Shown: positions 22,108-33,825 of the stretch, one piece after another
Layout: each line of letters opens with the position of its first letter
How positions within the stretch are numbered: the stretch's first letter is position 1
NCBI GenBank assembly: GCA_009760885.1
Contig: CM019693.1
Location: 49,263,269-49,327,268, forward strand
Length of the DNA stretch: 64,000 nucleotides
Source of the DNA: Achatina immaculata
Lineage: Eukaryota > Mollusca > Gastropoda > Stylommatophora > Achatinidae
Direction of reading: 5' to 3'
Notes under the pieces: model-generated
Seen by the model: only the letters and a program-made list of their open reading frames with translations
Databases searched by the model: none
Told to the model about the DNA's origin: nothing
Made by a program: the position numbers and the translations under genes

Positions 22108-22305
22108 CTGTTGGTATCACCTCTCCTCTCCGCCCCTGTTGGTATCACCTCTCCTCTCCGCCCCTGTTGGTATCACCTCTCCTCTCCGCCCCTGTTGGTA
22201 TCACCTCTCCTCTCCGCCCCTGTTGGTATCACCTCTCCTCTCCGCCCCTGTTGGTATCACCTCTCCTCTCCGCCCCTGTTGGTATCACCTCTCCTCTCCC
22301 CACCC
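22108..22305. repeat. 28-bp minisatellite in the LINE remnant
   Basis: Seven near-perfect units of GTTGGTATCACCTCTCC plus TCTCCGCCCCT. The matching place in DUP2 copy 2 (about 40395-40430) has no array. Confidence 0.93.
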
Positions 22306-23317
22306 CTGTTGCTATATCTTCCACAGCACATACAGCGCTAGCGGATGTTCAACCTCAGGCATCCATGGACTGCCACGTCTAATACGACAACCTGCCATTA
22401 CCGCCAGTGATTTAAACTGGTGATGAGTGGTGTTGCTGACCACAGTGAGATAAGCTTTGACCTGTGCAGGTATCTTATCCCTGTGCCAGGCAGGGCCAGC
22501 AAATATCGCAAGGTCACACTCGAAGTATGTTTTCTACAACCCAGGACAGTCTACATGGCAGGAGTTTTATCCAGTCGATCAATTAGAGTTCTGGATAAGA
22601 TGTATATAAGATGTAGTCAGAGCCCGTAGTAGACAACTGCTAGCACCAGCGTCTGCATTAACCATGCGAGTGTCCAGTGCAGTATATCCCTTGTAGCAAC
22701 TAATTTAATAGCTTACGCCGTTGTTGTGCTCGTTGCATGTCATGACCATGTGCCGGTGGTAAGACACTGATAGATCAAACGTTAAGCCCAGGTACTTTGG
22801 GTAGTCGACTCTCTAGGTCCCCATTTCAGGTGATTTCTGACATCTCCACTTTAACGGTTCTGTTGTTCATAGAACACCTGTGACAGGTGCCTTACACAGG
22901 TTGATGGCTGCATTCTAATTATCACACCGATAGCAGAAGTGATCCAGGGATGTTTGTATATCCCGGGCCATATCAGTTATTTTATGCCCTTGTTTGTAGA
23001 TCAGTATGTCATCAGCGTGTGTGACTTCTGCCTACCTCCACACGTGGTAACCTGACAGCACTGACAGCTTAGATAATAAACAAAATCTCTGATAGCGGAG
23101 ATCTTTGTGGCAGACCCGGTGCTGTTTATATGGGCCCCATGATCGAAAACCGAAGAGTAAAACTATCTCCCGGGATGTTGACCTGCCCACTGGCAGCCGC
23201 TCAATAGAGAGTTTTCCTATGAACTTTTAAGAACGTTCATGAATGATGAGTTACGTGGCTGTTGAATGTGTTATAGTGCATACTCTACAGCCAAGGCGCT
23301 CAACAACTGCGGTTGCA

Positions 23318-23400
23318 CCATAGTTGTAGTTGCGTCATAGTCGTAGTTGCGTCATAGTCGTAGTTGCGTCATAGTCGTAGTTGCGTCATAGTCGTGGTCG
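23318..23400. repeat. 17-bp tandem repeat
   Basis: Four to five units of TAGTCGTAGTTGCGTCA just outside the DUP2 copy 1 boundary, the first and last diverged. Confidence 0.9.
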
Positions 23401-23629
23401 CCAAATAGTCGACTCTTTTCCATGCTTTATGCACACACCCAGCGTTACGTCGATTATGTTTTTGCTCAAGATGGCGGTCAATACACAATTCTGCATTCAG
23501 CCGTCACTAGTCTAGGCTAGTGCTACACAATTAATCATCAGATGGTCAGTATGGCTGTTACTATCTAGCAGAGGGACAGCAAGAATCTTTTTTTAACCCA
23601 AAGTCCCTCAAAACATACATCATGTCTAA

Positions 23630-24320
23630 TCACTGACAGTCGTATCTAATGACAGGAGAGTAATGTCTGGTAACTGAAAATCATGTCTAATTACTGACAG
23701 TAATGTCTGGTGACTGATAATCACGTTTTATGACTGACTATAATGTCTGATGGTTAAAAAATAATGTCTGATGACTGACAATATTGTGTGATGACAAACA
23801 ATAATGTCTGATGACAAACAATAATGTCTGTTGACTGACAATACTGTCTGATAACTGACAATAATGTCTATTGACTGATAATACTGTCTGATAACTGACG
23901 ATAATGTCTATTGACTGATAATACTGTCTGATAAATGACAATAATGTCTTATGATTGACAATAATATCTGATGACTGACAAAAATGTCTGATGACTGACA
24001 ATAATATCTGATGACTGATAAAAATGTCTGAGGACTGACAATAAATATCTGATGACTGACAATAACGTCAGATGACTAACAAAAAATGTCTGATGACTGA
24101 CAATCATGTCTGATGAATGACAAAAATATCTGATGACTGACAATAATATCTGATGACTGACAATAATATCTGATGACTGACAATAATATCTGATGACTGA
24201 CAATAATATCTGATGACTAACGAAATGTCTGATGACTGACAATAATATCTGATGACTGACAATCATGTCTGATGACTGACAATCATGTCTGGACACTGAC
24301 ACTACTGTCTGATGACAACT
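23630..24320. repeat. 20-bp minisatellite
   Basis: About 34 diverged units of TGATGACTGACAATAATATC. Minus-strand frames (SVIRYYCQSSDIIVSHQ type) follow from the repeat and are not taken as genes. Confidence 0.93.
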
Positions 24321-24494
24321 AACTAATAAATCCATTAACTTCAGGCTCCCTTCGTACACTGCCCTGGTCTTTTTGAGACTGCACCGACCTAAGGTTGGGG
24401 CTTCTGCTGGTTCTAACTCAGTCTCTGTCTCTCTTGACGACTGGTTATGTCTGCATCCTGCACGATCTTGTCTAAGCTTGTCTGATATCTGGCC

Positions 24495-25265
24495 TGTTCT
24501 CTGGTCCTGTCTTTTTTCTGTCCTGACCGTGTCCTTTAAACTTCTCTTCATAACATCTCTTCTCGTGTGCTAGTTTATCTTCTATCTTTCTTCTGTCCTG
24601 ACCGTGTCCTTTAAGCTTCTCTTCATAACATCTCTTCTCGTGTGCTAGTTTATCTTCTATCTTTGTTCTGTCCTGATCGTGTCCTTTAAACTTCTCTTCA
24701 TAACATCTCTTCTCGTGTGCTAGTTTATCTTCTGTCTTTGTTCTGTCCTGACCGTGTCCTTCAACCTTCTCTTCATAACATCTCTTCTCTTGTGCTAGTT
24801 TATCTTCTGTCTTTGTTCTGTCCTGACCGTGTCCTTCAACCTTCTCTTCATAACATCTCTTCTCGTGTGCTAGTTTATCTTCTGTCTTTGTTCTGTCCTG
24901 ACCGTGTCCTTCAACCTTCTCTTCATAACATCTCTTCTCTTGTGCTAGTTTATCTTCTGTCTTTGTTCTGTCCTGACCGTGTCCTTTAAACTTCTCTTCA
25001 TAACATCTCTTCTCTTGTGCTAGTTTATCTTCTGTCCTTGTTCTGTCCTGACCGTGTCTTTCAAGCTTCTATTTATAACATCTCTTCTCTTGTGCTAGTT
25101 TATCTTCTGTCTTTGTTCTGTCCTGACCGTGTCTTTCAAGCTTCTATTTATAACATCTCTTCTCTTGTGCTAGTTTATCTTCTGTCTTTGTTCTGTCCTG
25201 ACCGTGTGCTTCAAGCTTCTATTTATAACATCTCTTCTCTTGTGCTAGTTTATCTTCTGTTCTTT
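24495..25265. repeat. 75-bp minisatellite
   Basis: Ten units with starts (TAGTTTATCT) at 24571, 24646, 24721, 24796, 24871, 24946, 25021, 25096, 25171 and 25246, an exact 75-bp period. The unit is a multiple of three and yields a 25-residue hydrophobic repeat (VLVYLLSLFCPDRV). Units fall into subtypes, with CTTCTCTTCATAACA early and CTTCTATTTATAACA late. The array has a pyrimidine-rich plus strand. Confidence 0.95.
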
Positions 25266-25394
25266 TCCTCTCCCCTGCTTTTCTTTTCTTTGTCTGCCTG
25301 ATTTCTACCAAAAGTGACCTCTGAGATAGTTTCCCTAAGGGAGGCAACCATTGAAATTTACAGCGTCCGCATTTATTTTCCCCTGGTTATCTGC

Positions 25395-25862
25395 CGTTGT
25401 AACTTCAAGTGCCGTGCCGTGTGGCGTAGGCGATCATTTCTCTCCACAATTCCCTGTCTTTAGACTTGATTATGAGATCTGCCGGTGACTTTCTTCCTAG
25501 CCACACTGACAGCCCATCCAGTAACTTCTCTCTCTGTCTTCCTCTGTCTCTTCTTCCCTCATTTTTTTCCAATTGCCACAGTGTGTTTCAATTTTCCTCT
25601 TCTCAGGAAATGTCCTATAAATCTCACTTATCTGCCTCTGATCTTTGCTATTATTTTTTTTTTTAACTCAAGCCTCTTTTAAGACTTCTTCATTGGTTTT
25701 CTTGGCTGTCCATGGTACCTTCAACACCCTCCTTATAAACCACATCTCCATGGCCTCCATTTCTCGCTGTACTCTCTTATTCATAGACAATGCTTCACAT
25801 CCATAAAACAAAATTGGCTCGATGTAACATTTAAGTACTCGGGATCTAGTTTCCATTGATAT
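25395..25862 (-). pseudogene. RTE-like LINE 3' end
   Basis: From 25862 down: METRSRVLKCYIEPILFYGCEALSM-type thumb sequence, MWFIRRVLKVPWTAKKTNEE, and after a stop and shift EKLLDGLSV, LGRKSPADLI and ELWREMIAYATRHGT. Same family as the insertion at 4623-4943. 5'-truncated after the RT core. A T-rich expansion (25650-25662) coincides with the frame break. Confidence 0.82.
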
Positions 25863-26320
25863 GGATCTGTTGTAAATATTTTGTTAAAATGTTACAGGAG
25901 ACTAAAGTTGATTAGAATAATTGTATATAATTATAATTCTGAGAATGTGAACTATTATATGAAGACAGTGAAATGATGGCCACAAGCCAAGAAATTCAGT
26001 CTGTAAAACGATGTGTACCAGAAACTGTGCAAATGACAACAGTTAATAAAGTAAATTAGAGAGATGGGCGTGCTGTTAACAGTCCAGATATGTGGAGTTT
26101 TATTTGAGCTAAAAGTGAGGGAAATGTGAACTACATAAAGAAAAATTACTGGAAGGCCTGGCTAATGAATATGGCTTCTTTAACCAGATTCAGGCATTGT
26201 ATTTCTCGTGGGTCTGATGGACATATATGATCCCCATACTAAAGCAAACATATATACAAAAAATAATTTCTTTTTTTTTTCTTTCATGTGTCCTTGATTC
26301 AGTATTGGGAGATATGTGTG
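25863..26320. other. No gene recognised
   Basis: AT-rich single-copy sequence ending in the (GA)n tract that flanks the next LINE. Confidence 0.5.
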
Positions 26321-26355
26321 TATGTGAGAGAGAGAGAGAGAGAGAGAAAGAGAGA
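26321..26355. repeat. (GA)n microsatellite, left flank of the LINE insertion
   Basis: A GA run directly precedes the LINE's GATTGATTGATT tail. A second GA run occurs at the element's other end (31035-31056). Confidence 0.85.
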
Positions 26356-26692
26356 TTGATTGATTGATTGATTGATCTTTATTTCAAAAGGGTTAAGAAT
26401 TGGGCACGCAGGCCCGTCTGACATTCTGCCCTTTATCATACATCTTTCACTCTATTCCAGACATTCTACAAATATGCTGTTCATATAACAAACATAACTA
26501 ACATTGAAGCTGAGAGACATAAAATAAAATATAACATTTACGTTTCGCTCTTAAACATTCACTCAGTACAGAAGTAACTACATACATTATAAATGACTAT
26601 CTACTAAACAAATTTTCAGGATTATTCAGAAAACAATTAATTGTATTCGGTGTCTGTAAGAGCAGCTTAAGATAACTTTTAAGTTTTATAAT

Positions 26693-29517
26693 TCATGGAG
26701 GCATGTAGTCGACATCAAATAGATATTGGGAAAGCTTGTAGTTGTAGGAAGGAGTATAATTTATATTTTTTATATAGGATGGGAGGGTATTCCAAAGATG
26801 AGCAGCAGAATAACTAAAGCTTTTCTTGTAAAGATCAAGTCTAGGTTTTGGAAGACATATGTTGTTCAAGCGTTGGCTGCACTTTGGGCTAAATTTAAAC
26901 AGGTTCCATAGATAAGGCGGGGCATGCCGTGAAAGAATTTGGTGTACTAACTTGGCTTTGTTGAAAAGGAACCTGTTCTTAAGAGGTAGTATTTTGATAC
27001 GTTTGTGATGATTAGTTGTTTGTGCTTGATCTTTGTCACTAATAAGCTTTACTGCTCGCTTTTGGAGGGAGCAAAGCCTCTTTGTATTTAACACTGAGCA
27101 ACCATCCCAAACTGTTGAGCAGTAGTCTAAATGTGTTTGTATATGAGCTATGTAGTATGTCTTCCTAGTGCCTTGATCGATGAAGTGCTTAATTTTAGCT
27201 AATTGGTATACTTTTTGTGCGATGAGTTTTGTTAGACATTGCACATGAGAGTTCCAGGTCAGATGTTGGTCAATAATAAGACCTAGTGTTTTGTACTCGC
27301 TAACGTTTTCTATCCGTGATGTTTCTGTACAGAGCCGAAGTGTTGTTTTTGTTGCGTTTTGTAGTTTCTGTCTTGTTGTTATGAGCATTGATTTTGTTTT
27401 ATCGGTGTTTATAATCATGCCATTATTTTTGCTCCATCCAATTAAGTTGTATAACTCGACCTGAAGAGTTGATTCTAGATTAACACAGTCGTAGTCACTG
27501 GTGTAGACTGTGCAATCATCGGCAAAAAGGTCACAAGAAGAGTGTTTAAGATGAAGTGGAAGATCATTGATATAGATAGCAAAGAGCAACGGGCCTAGAA
27601 TAGAACCTTGTGGAACACCAGTGTCAACTTTAGCAGAATTTGATAGAGAATTGTTGAAGAATACTACCTGTTGTCTGTCTGAAAGAAACGATGCAATTAA
27701 TTTTATTAGGTCAGGGTGCAGTCTATAAGTCTTTATTTTTCTTACAAGAATATCATGGTCAATCATATCAAATGCCTTTTTAAAGTCGACAAAGATGGCA
27801 CCACATAGTCTGTCGTCATTTATGTTTACTAACCAGTTTTCTGTCATTTTGGTAAGAGCTGTGTGGCAGGAATGATTGGGTCTAAAGCCTGACTGACTGT
27901 CTATGAGTAAATTGTTCTCTTGCATGTGTCGTAGAGTTATTCTGTGTATGTGTTTTTCGAGTGGTTTTGATAATGACGATAATATGGATATTGGTCCATA
28001 GTTGGTAAGATTGTTAGATGAGCCAGATTTAAAGCGAGGATACACCTTAGCAGTTTTAAAAGCCTCAGGAACAGGAAAATAACATTTTGCAATGCACTGG
28101 TTGTAAATATATGTTAGTGTATGTGAAATGACAGGTGCAGCATAACGTAAGATCTTATTACTAATATCATCAAGCCCAGTTGTATTTTTTAAGGTTAAGA
28201 GATAACTGTGAACTTCACTGACTGTTAAGAATGGAATGTGTAACTGTTTAAAATCAGTACATCTGCTGTCCAGGAATGTTTGTAGTTCATGTAAGTCGCA
28301 TACAGGAGCTGATACTGATGATTTAAGAACGTTGATTTCTTCTCTGAAATGTGTACTGATATGTGCGCTAGTGTATGCACGAATGATGGCTTGAGAATAA
28401 AATTCTTTTCTTTTATTTGATAGGGTATTTATGGCTTTCCAAATTGATTTACTGTCTGATTTATTCTGTATTAGATTCCTGAAGTAATTTTTTTCTCTTG
28501 TCTTATTAAGTATTGAACTTTGTTTCTGAGTGAACGGTAGGTCATAAAGTCCTTGATTTTGTGCGCCCGGTCACGTTCTCTCATGGATTGTAGTATTTCA
28601 GGTGTTATCCAAGGTGACTTCGTCTGGTGTTTTACTCTCACCTCTTTGGTGGGAACATGTTTGTCTAATATATCTCTGAAGATCTTTAGCCAATATTCTA
28701 TTGCCTCATCAGGGTCAGTTAGTTGGTACACGTGTGTAAGTGAAGATTCTTGCAAATCATTAAGGAATAATTCTGGGTTAAATTTTCTGAACCTTCTAAA
28801 TTTCATACTGATGTGATTGTGTTTAGGAAGTTTATATCCCTTTCTTGTCCACGTACAGCAGACTGGGTAATGGTCGCTTAACGAAGTATGAGGGATGTTA
28901 CATTCAATGATGTTTTCTGGTTGGGCTACATATATATGATCTAATAATGTGGATGATACTTCTGTTACTCTGGTAGGTTTGGTGACAATTTGGCAAAGAT
29001 TATAGGATAATATAATATTGCTCCAAGTTAGATGTGATTGTGTTAGATCTATGTTGAAATCTCCAAGAATGATAATATCTTTGAACCTAAAGGTTGAAAC
29101 CTCATCCATCATAGTCGTGAAGTGATCGTACCACAGAGATGATGCATTTGGATTACGGTACAAAAGTCCAATAATTAATGGACTCTAGATAGGCATTTTA
29201 ACTTCCACCCAAATACACTCTACCTCTGATGATTCGAGGTCTTCTCTACGACTAAACTGGATAGTTGTGGAGACATACATTACTAGACCTGTTTCTAGTT
29301 TCCTGGTTGGGTCACGCCGGATCAGGTTAAAACCGTTAATTCTAATATCTTCATCGGTTATGTTCCTATTTAAATGGCTTTCAGAGAAGCCAAAAATGTG
29401 GAAATTTTGATGTAATATGTGTGTTACTTCAGGAATTTTACCTAATGGGTGATATACATTCAGATGGCCTAATCGAAGTCCATCCTTATTTAACCATTTT
29501 TCGGTAGGTGGGGTCAT
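26693..29517 (-). pseudogene. LINE ORF2: EEP endonuclease and reverse transcriptase
   Basis: An ATG at 29515-29517 starts MTPPTEKWLNKDG. The endonuclease reads LRLGHLNVYHPLGKIPEV, FGFSESHLN (catalytic Glu), LGDFNIDL and SDHYPV. A single TAG at about 29182-29184 interrupts it (VKMPI*SPLIIGLLYRNP, same frame on both sides). At about 28485 a run of A has changed length, giving a frameshift after RQEKK. The RT frame then stays open to 26693: SGFRPNHSCHTALTKM, FVDFKKAFDMIDHD (motif A), GVPQGSILGPLLFAIYINDL (B), FADDCTVY (C), LGLIIDQHLTWNSH and the CR1-like C-terminus. About 940 codons in all. Two point lesions are all that separate it from an open ORF2. Confidence 0.92.
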
Positions 29518-29999
29518 TTTATTTTCCTGTCTCCTGTTACTGGTTTGAAAATAATTCCTATTATGATACCTAATACTGAGGTAAATAAACTTTTAAATAC
29601 TACACAGAGACACACTCTGTATATTAAACTTTCAACTGGTACACAACTCACTAGCTGAAATAATTGGAAGCTGAAAGAAAGACGCGTCTAACTACTGAAT
29701 AATTAAACCCTGAAATATGTGAATTCACTAACAAGTTGAGTAATTAAGTATATAGTTCTCACACACACACACAGATACAACTCACAAAATGCAACGACCT
29801 ATAGAAAGTTGACAAGAATTAGAAAAATAGATACAAAAGAAGGGGCAAGAAATAAAATGCAATAATAAAATGTAAAAATTCTAAATAAACGTAAGAATAA
29901 AGATATCAGTCACTGTGTCTTGCTGAGTAATAATTCTTTTTCGACATTGCGGGTTGAAGGTTTCAGTTTGTGATGGATTACGATGATACTGCCATCAGT

Positions 30000-31033
30000 T
30001 TAAGGCATGTGGTGTCTGTAAGGTACCATGCCATGTGAATTATGCAGAGATAACATATAGGCATGACTCAAGGCTGCATGGCTAAATTGCAACAAATAAT
30101 GCAGCTCCAGATTTCTTTGAGGATGTTGCATGGAACTTGCTTGTGTGTTGAGCTCTTCCAATGAGCTGTGCGACTGTGGAACCCTGACGTTGTTGACGCT
30201 CGTATCAGCTCGTCTGACCGTCTGAGGCTGATGTGAGGGTAGGGGTGGAAACATTGTGTCATAGTCGGTGGTTTGCTGTGGAACAGGTGGTGCAGATTTG
30301 GAGGTCCCTATGGTTTTAGTTCTCGGAGTAGAGCTGGCTTTATGGGAGTTTTTTGTTGGATGTGGGTGTTGTTTGTGGACATTCAGGTGTACCACGTCTT
30401 TCTGTAGTGTAGTTCTGGAAACTTTAGATTTTTGGCAAGGATGCTGGTACCAAGTTTTGATGTATGTATGTGGTCCCTGTACATCCATTTCTTCGGGGCA
30501 CCAGAGGCTGAGATGAAGAACACAGTGTGGTCTATGAAGACAATGTTGTTAACACGACAGTATGACTGAAGTGCCTTGTTGTTGATGTCTACCAGGCGGC
30601 GTCCAGGACCGGAGCAGGGTGGAATGATTGAAGATAGGAAGATTGCTGCAGTCTGATACTTTTCCTTGATGGCGGAAGTCAAAGCCTGCATGTCGGAACG
30701 TCTGATGTTCTGGCCATTCATGCTGTCATTTATGCCAACATGTACGGAGATTTTCCTCACGCCCTGGTCTGTATTAAAACTTCTCAGTGTTTGCGTTATT
30801 TTCACAATACCAGCTCCCGGTACTGCAACTACTGAGACAATGTCTTCGTCTGCTATGGACATCCGCTCGCTATACACGCCCTTTAGCAGAGAATCCCCAG
30901 TTATTAAATGTGTTGTGCTGTCCGTGATTTTGTGAATGGGAATTTGCTGCGTATTTCGTTCACGTTGTTTTTGGTTAGATTGTGACTGGAGGTGGGATGC
31001 TTTGTTTGACTGAGATGATTGTTGCGTCCTGCC
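30000..31033 (-). pseudogene. LINE ORF1 with SGNH/GDSL esterase-like domain
   Basis: The frame carries ITGDSLLKGV (block I Ser), a conserved Gly in VPGAGIV, HVGINDSM (block III G-x-N-D) and DHIHTSKLG (block V D..H), the four signatures of SGNH esterases. Such domains are known in ORF1 proteins of CR1/L2-type LINEs, where their role in the RNP is unsettled. After KNLK the frame ends at 30383, but an overlapping frame one base off continues KVSRTTLQKDVVHLNVHK to 30000 with a Pro/Thr/Ser-rich tail, so either a one-base frameshift has occurred or ORF1 ends at TWYT. The first 20 residues of the open frame are encoded by the (GA)n flank and the DNA beyond it, so the true ORF1 start is probably missing. 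Confidence 0.8.
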
Positions 31034-31034
31034 T

Positions 31035-31056
31035 GAGAGAGAGAGAGAGCGAGAGA
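31035..31056. repeat. (GA)n microsatellite, right flank of the LINE insertion
   Basis: GAGAGAGAGAGAG then CGAGAGAGG. Matching runs on both sides of the LINE suggest insertion into a pre-existing GA repeat, with target duplication inside it. Confidence 0.85.
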
Positions 31057-32070
31057 GGATATTATTATGTGGTTCGCGTTCTGAACAAAACAAGTATTTT
31101 AAAATGTGTGTTGGTAAATATTTAACGAAGTTAGGATACCGAAATTAGAGTTTAGAAATGAAAAAAATGGAGGGCTCGAGATGGCAGACTTATGTATAGA
31201 TAATTAGTAACGATTTTACCACCAGATACAAACATGACATATTTTAATGTGTATTAATTATGTCACAGGAAATATTTCCACACTTTTATATTATTATTAT
31301 TAGCATATTCAGATTATACTGTTGGAAACAGAGACCATTGTGAAGTTTTACATACAGGAATTAGAGACTATTATGAAGTTTTACTTACAAGAAATAGAGA
31401 ATATTATAAGTTTTACTTACAGGAAATAGAGACTATTAAATTTTGCATACACGAAATTGAAAGAGTATTATAAAGTTTTACTTACAAGAAATAGAGTCTA
31501 TTGCGAAGTTTTACTTAAAGCTTGTCTTCAGATAATTTTCAGTTTTTCCAACTATGTTCGTATGTAGCAAATACCTCACATATTTTATCTTGACATTCAT
31601 TGTGTAGGTGTCTTAGTGACGTGTAACTGCAAATTAAAGCTGCAGTCAGCATCTACGTCTTCAGAATCAGTTTTCGTATTCCGGTGATTAGAATTATGAC
31701 AGCAAATCAGAGCTATAACTCAAACTGGTCTAGGTGAGTATTCACAATGTCACGAAGAACACGTAGATAGTAAGAAAAAAAAGATATCTCCATCCAATAT
31801 TTCCGCAATATACCCTTATCAAATACAATAGAACTGACAAAACTACATTATTAACCTCTCTGTAATAGATCTTAGTCCTCAGAGATCCTTTTGTCATAGA
31901 GGTTGAGTATACGCCTACAAAGAGTGTGGTAACAGAGAAAGAGGATCATTACAAAACTTTAACTACAGGAAACAGTGTGAGTCTCTAAGATAAATAACAT
32001 AATACTCGAAAACGCCAAAATTTGGGGGTGTTTTAAAAAAAATTCCTCAAAACTAAAAACTGTTTATAAG
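31057..32070. other. AT-rich DNA with a degenerate tandem repeat, no gene
   Basis: At 31325-31520 about six diverged units of roughly 30-35 bp share TAGAGACTATTATGAAG and TTTTACTTACA. The rest is unremarkable. Confidence 0.55.
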
Positions 32071-32071
32071 A

Positions 32072-33400
32072 GAAATATGGCACTGTTGGACAAGGATATC
32101 CTCAGGTAGGCAGGTGTGATGTGGCACTGTTGGACAAGGATATCCTCAGGTAGGCAGGTGTGATGTGGCACTGTTGGACAAGGATATCCTCAGGTAGGCA
32201 GGTGTGATGTGGCACTGTTGGACAAGGATATCCTCAGGTAGCCAGGTGTGATGTGGCACTGTTGGACACGGATATCCTCAGTTACGCAGGTGTGATTTGG
32301 CACTGTTGGACAAGGATATCCTCAGGTAGGCAGGTGTGATGTGGCACTGTTGGACAAGGATATTCTCAGGTGCGCAGGTGTGATGTGGCACTGTTGGAAA
32401 GGATATTCTCAGATGCGCAGGTGTGATGTGGCACTGTTGGACAAGGATATTCTCAGGTGCGCAGGTGTGATGTGGCACTGTTGGACAAGGATATTCTCAG
32501 GTAAGCAGATGTGATGTGGCCCTGTTGGACAAGGATATCCTCAGGTAGGCAGGTGTGATTTGGCACTGTTGGACAAGGATATCCTCAGGTAAGCAGGTGT
32601 GATGTGGCACTGTTGGACAAGGATATCCTCAGGTAGCCAGGTGTGATGTGGCACTGTTGGACAAGGATATTCTCAGATGCGCAGGTGTGATGTGGCACTG
32701 TTGGACAAGGATATTCTCAGGTGCGCAGGTGTGATGTGGCACTGTTGGACAAGGATATTCTCAGGTAAGCAGATGTGATGTGGCCCTGTTGGACAAGGAT
32801 ATCCTCAGGTAGGCAGGTGTGATTTGGCACTGTTGGACAAGGATATCCTCAGGTAGGCAGGTGTGATGTGGCACTGTTGGACAAGGATATCCTCAGGTAA
32901 GCAGGTGTGATGTGGCACTGTTGGACAAGGATATCCTCAGGTAAGCAGGTGTGATGTGGCACTGTTGGACAAGGATATCCTCAGGTGCGCAGGTGTGATG
33001 TGGCACTGTTGGACAAGGATAACCTCAGGTAGGCAGGTGTGATGTGGCACTGTTGGACAAGGATATCCTCAGGTAGGCAGGTGTGATGTGGCACTGTTGG
33101 ACAAGGATATCCTCAGGTAGGCAGGTGTGATGTGGCACTGTTGGACAATGATATCCTCAGGTGCGCAGGTGTGATGTGGCACTGTTGGACAAGGATATCC
33201 TCAGGTGCGCAGGTGTGATTTGGCACTGTTGGACAAGGATATCCTCAGGTGCGCAGGTGTGATTTGGCACTGTTGGACAAGGATATTCTCAGGTGCGCAG
33301 GTGTGATGTGGCACTGTTGGACAAGGATATTCTCAGGTGCGCAGATGTGATGTGGCACTGTTGGACAAGGATATTCTCAGGTGCGCAGGTGTGATGTGGC
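32072..33400. repeat. 44-bp minisatellite
   Basis: About 30 units of 44 bp containing GTGGCACTGTTGGACAAGG, ATATCCTCAGGTA and GGCAGGTGTGAT. Variant sites (GGTAGG, GGTGCG, GGTAAG; ATCCTC or ATTCTC) recur in runs. The block of several units from 32340 to 32520 reappears as 32650-32790 with the same order of variants, which implies multi-unit duplication. Confidence 0.95.
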
Positions 33401-33825
33401 CCCTCATTGCTCAGTTTATTTATTGGATTTGGAATAATAAAGGACGCTGACAGAATCTGCTTTCACACTTTCACCTGCTTTGGCTTTATTTATTTTAATC
33501 TTACACTCTTGTTATTTTGTTTTCTTTATGCTTTGTATTATATGTATTTTACCACTACCAATTGTACACAAGTATACATTTCTTCACTTGAGTCTTTATA
33601 ATTTTTTTCTATTACAAATAATCTAAACTCTCTTGTTATCTCTAATATAAAAAGAAATAATGACGCTTGAATTTTGGATAACGTAAGTTTTATTCCTTCT
33701 TTTAGCAAAAAAAAAAAAAAAAATTGAAAGATTGTCATAATTTTGGAATTCATAGTATTCCCTAGAGTTCAGAAAACTGTTATCTTCTGGCGGTATATCA
33801 TTGTTCAATATAACATAATGCACTA
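33401..33825. other. AT-rich spacer, no gene
   Basis: Contains an A run at 33706-33722. Short frames only. Confidence 0.5.

Larger units (their letters stand above)
17684..23235. repeat. Segmental duplication DUP2, copy 1
   Basis: This block recurs in direct orientation at 38474-41335. Both copies have the same order: unique lead-in (17684-18110 matching 38474-38935), a 37-bp array, RNase H sequence, a 32-bp array, then RT sequence. Copy 1 is longer mainly because its 32-bp array is far larger and because it retains about 700 bp of RT region lost from copy 2. Confidence 0.88.
19020..23240 (-). pseudogene. I/Jockey-type LINE remnant: RT plus RNase H, copy 1
   Basis: From 23240 down, shifting frames give the RT motif HADDILIYKQGHKITDMARD (22990-23020 region), YPKYLGLTFDLSVSYHRHM, and then downstream connection sequence to 21830. 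After an array (19341-21823) the RNase H domain resumes: VVVTDSQSKLLKIERCLLRH, where TDS is a catalytic RNase H motif, and WRYCPGHTGVRGNEVADHVA (PGH..V.GNE.AD), ending near 19020. RT copies the element RNA and RNase H removes it. The order RT-RNase H is that of I/Jockey-group elements. Many stops and shifts show it is long dead. The endonuclease and the first RT motifs are not found. Confidence 0.82.
26356..31033 (-). mobile_element. CR1/L2-like non-LTR retrotransposon, nearly full length
   Basis: Minus-strand order: ORF1 with an SGNH-esterase domain (about 31030-30000), a spacer of about 480 bp, ORF2 with endonuclease and reverse transcriptase (29517-26693), a 3' untranslated region of about 310 bp, and a tail of four-base repeats at 26356-26377. 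Both ends touch (GA)n. The lesions are few: one in-frame stop and one A-run frameshift in ORF2, and one possible frameshift in ORF1. It is a recent but now defective insertion. Relatives: 6262-6580 (3' end only) and 35563-37855. Confidence 0.9.
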
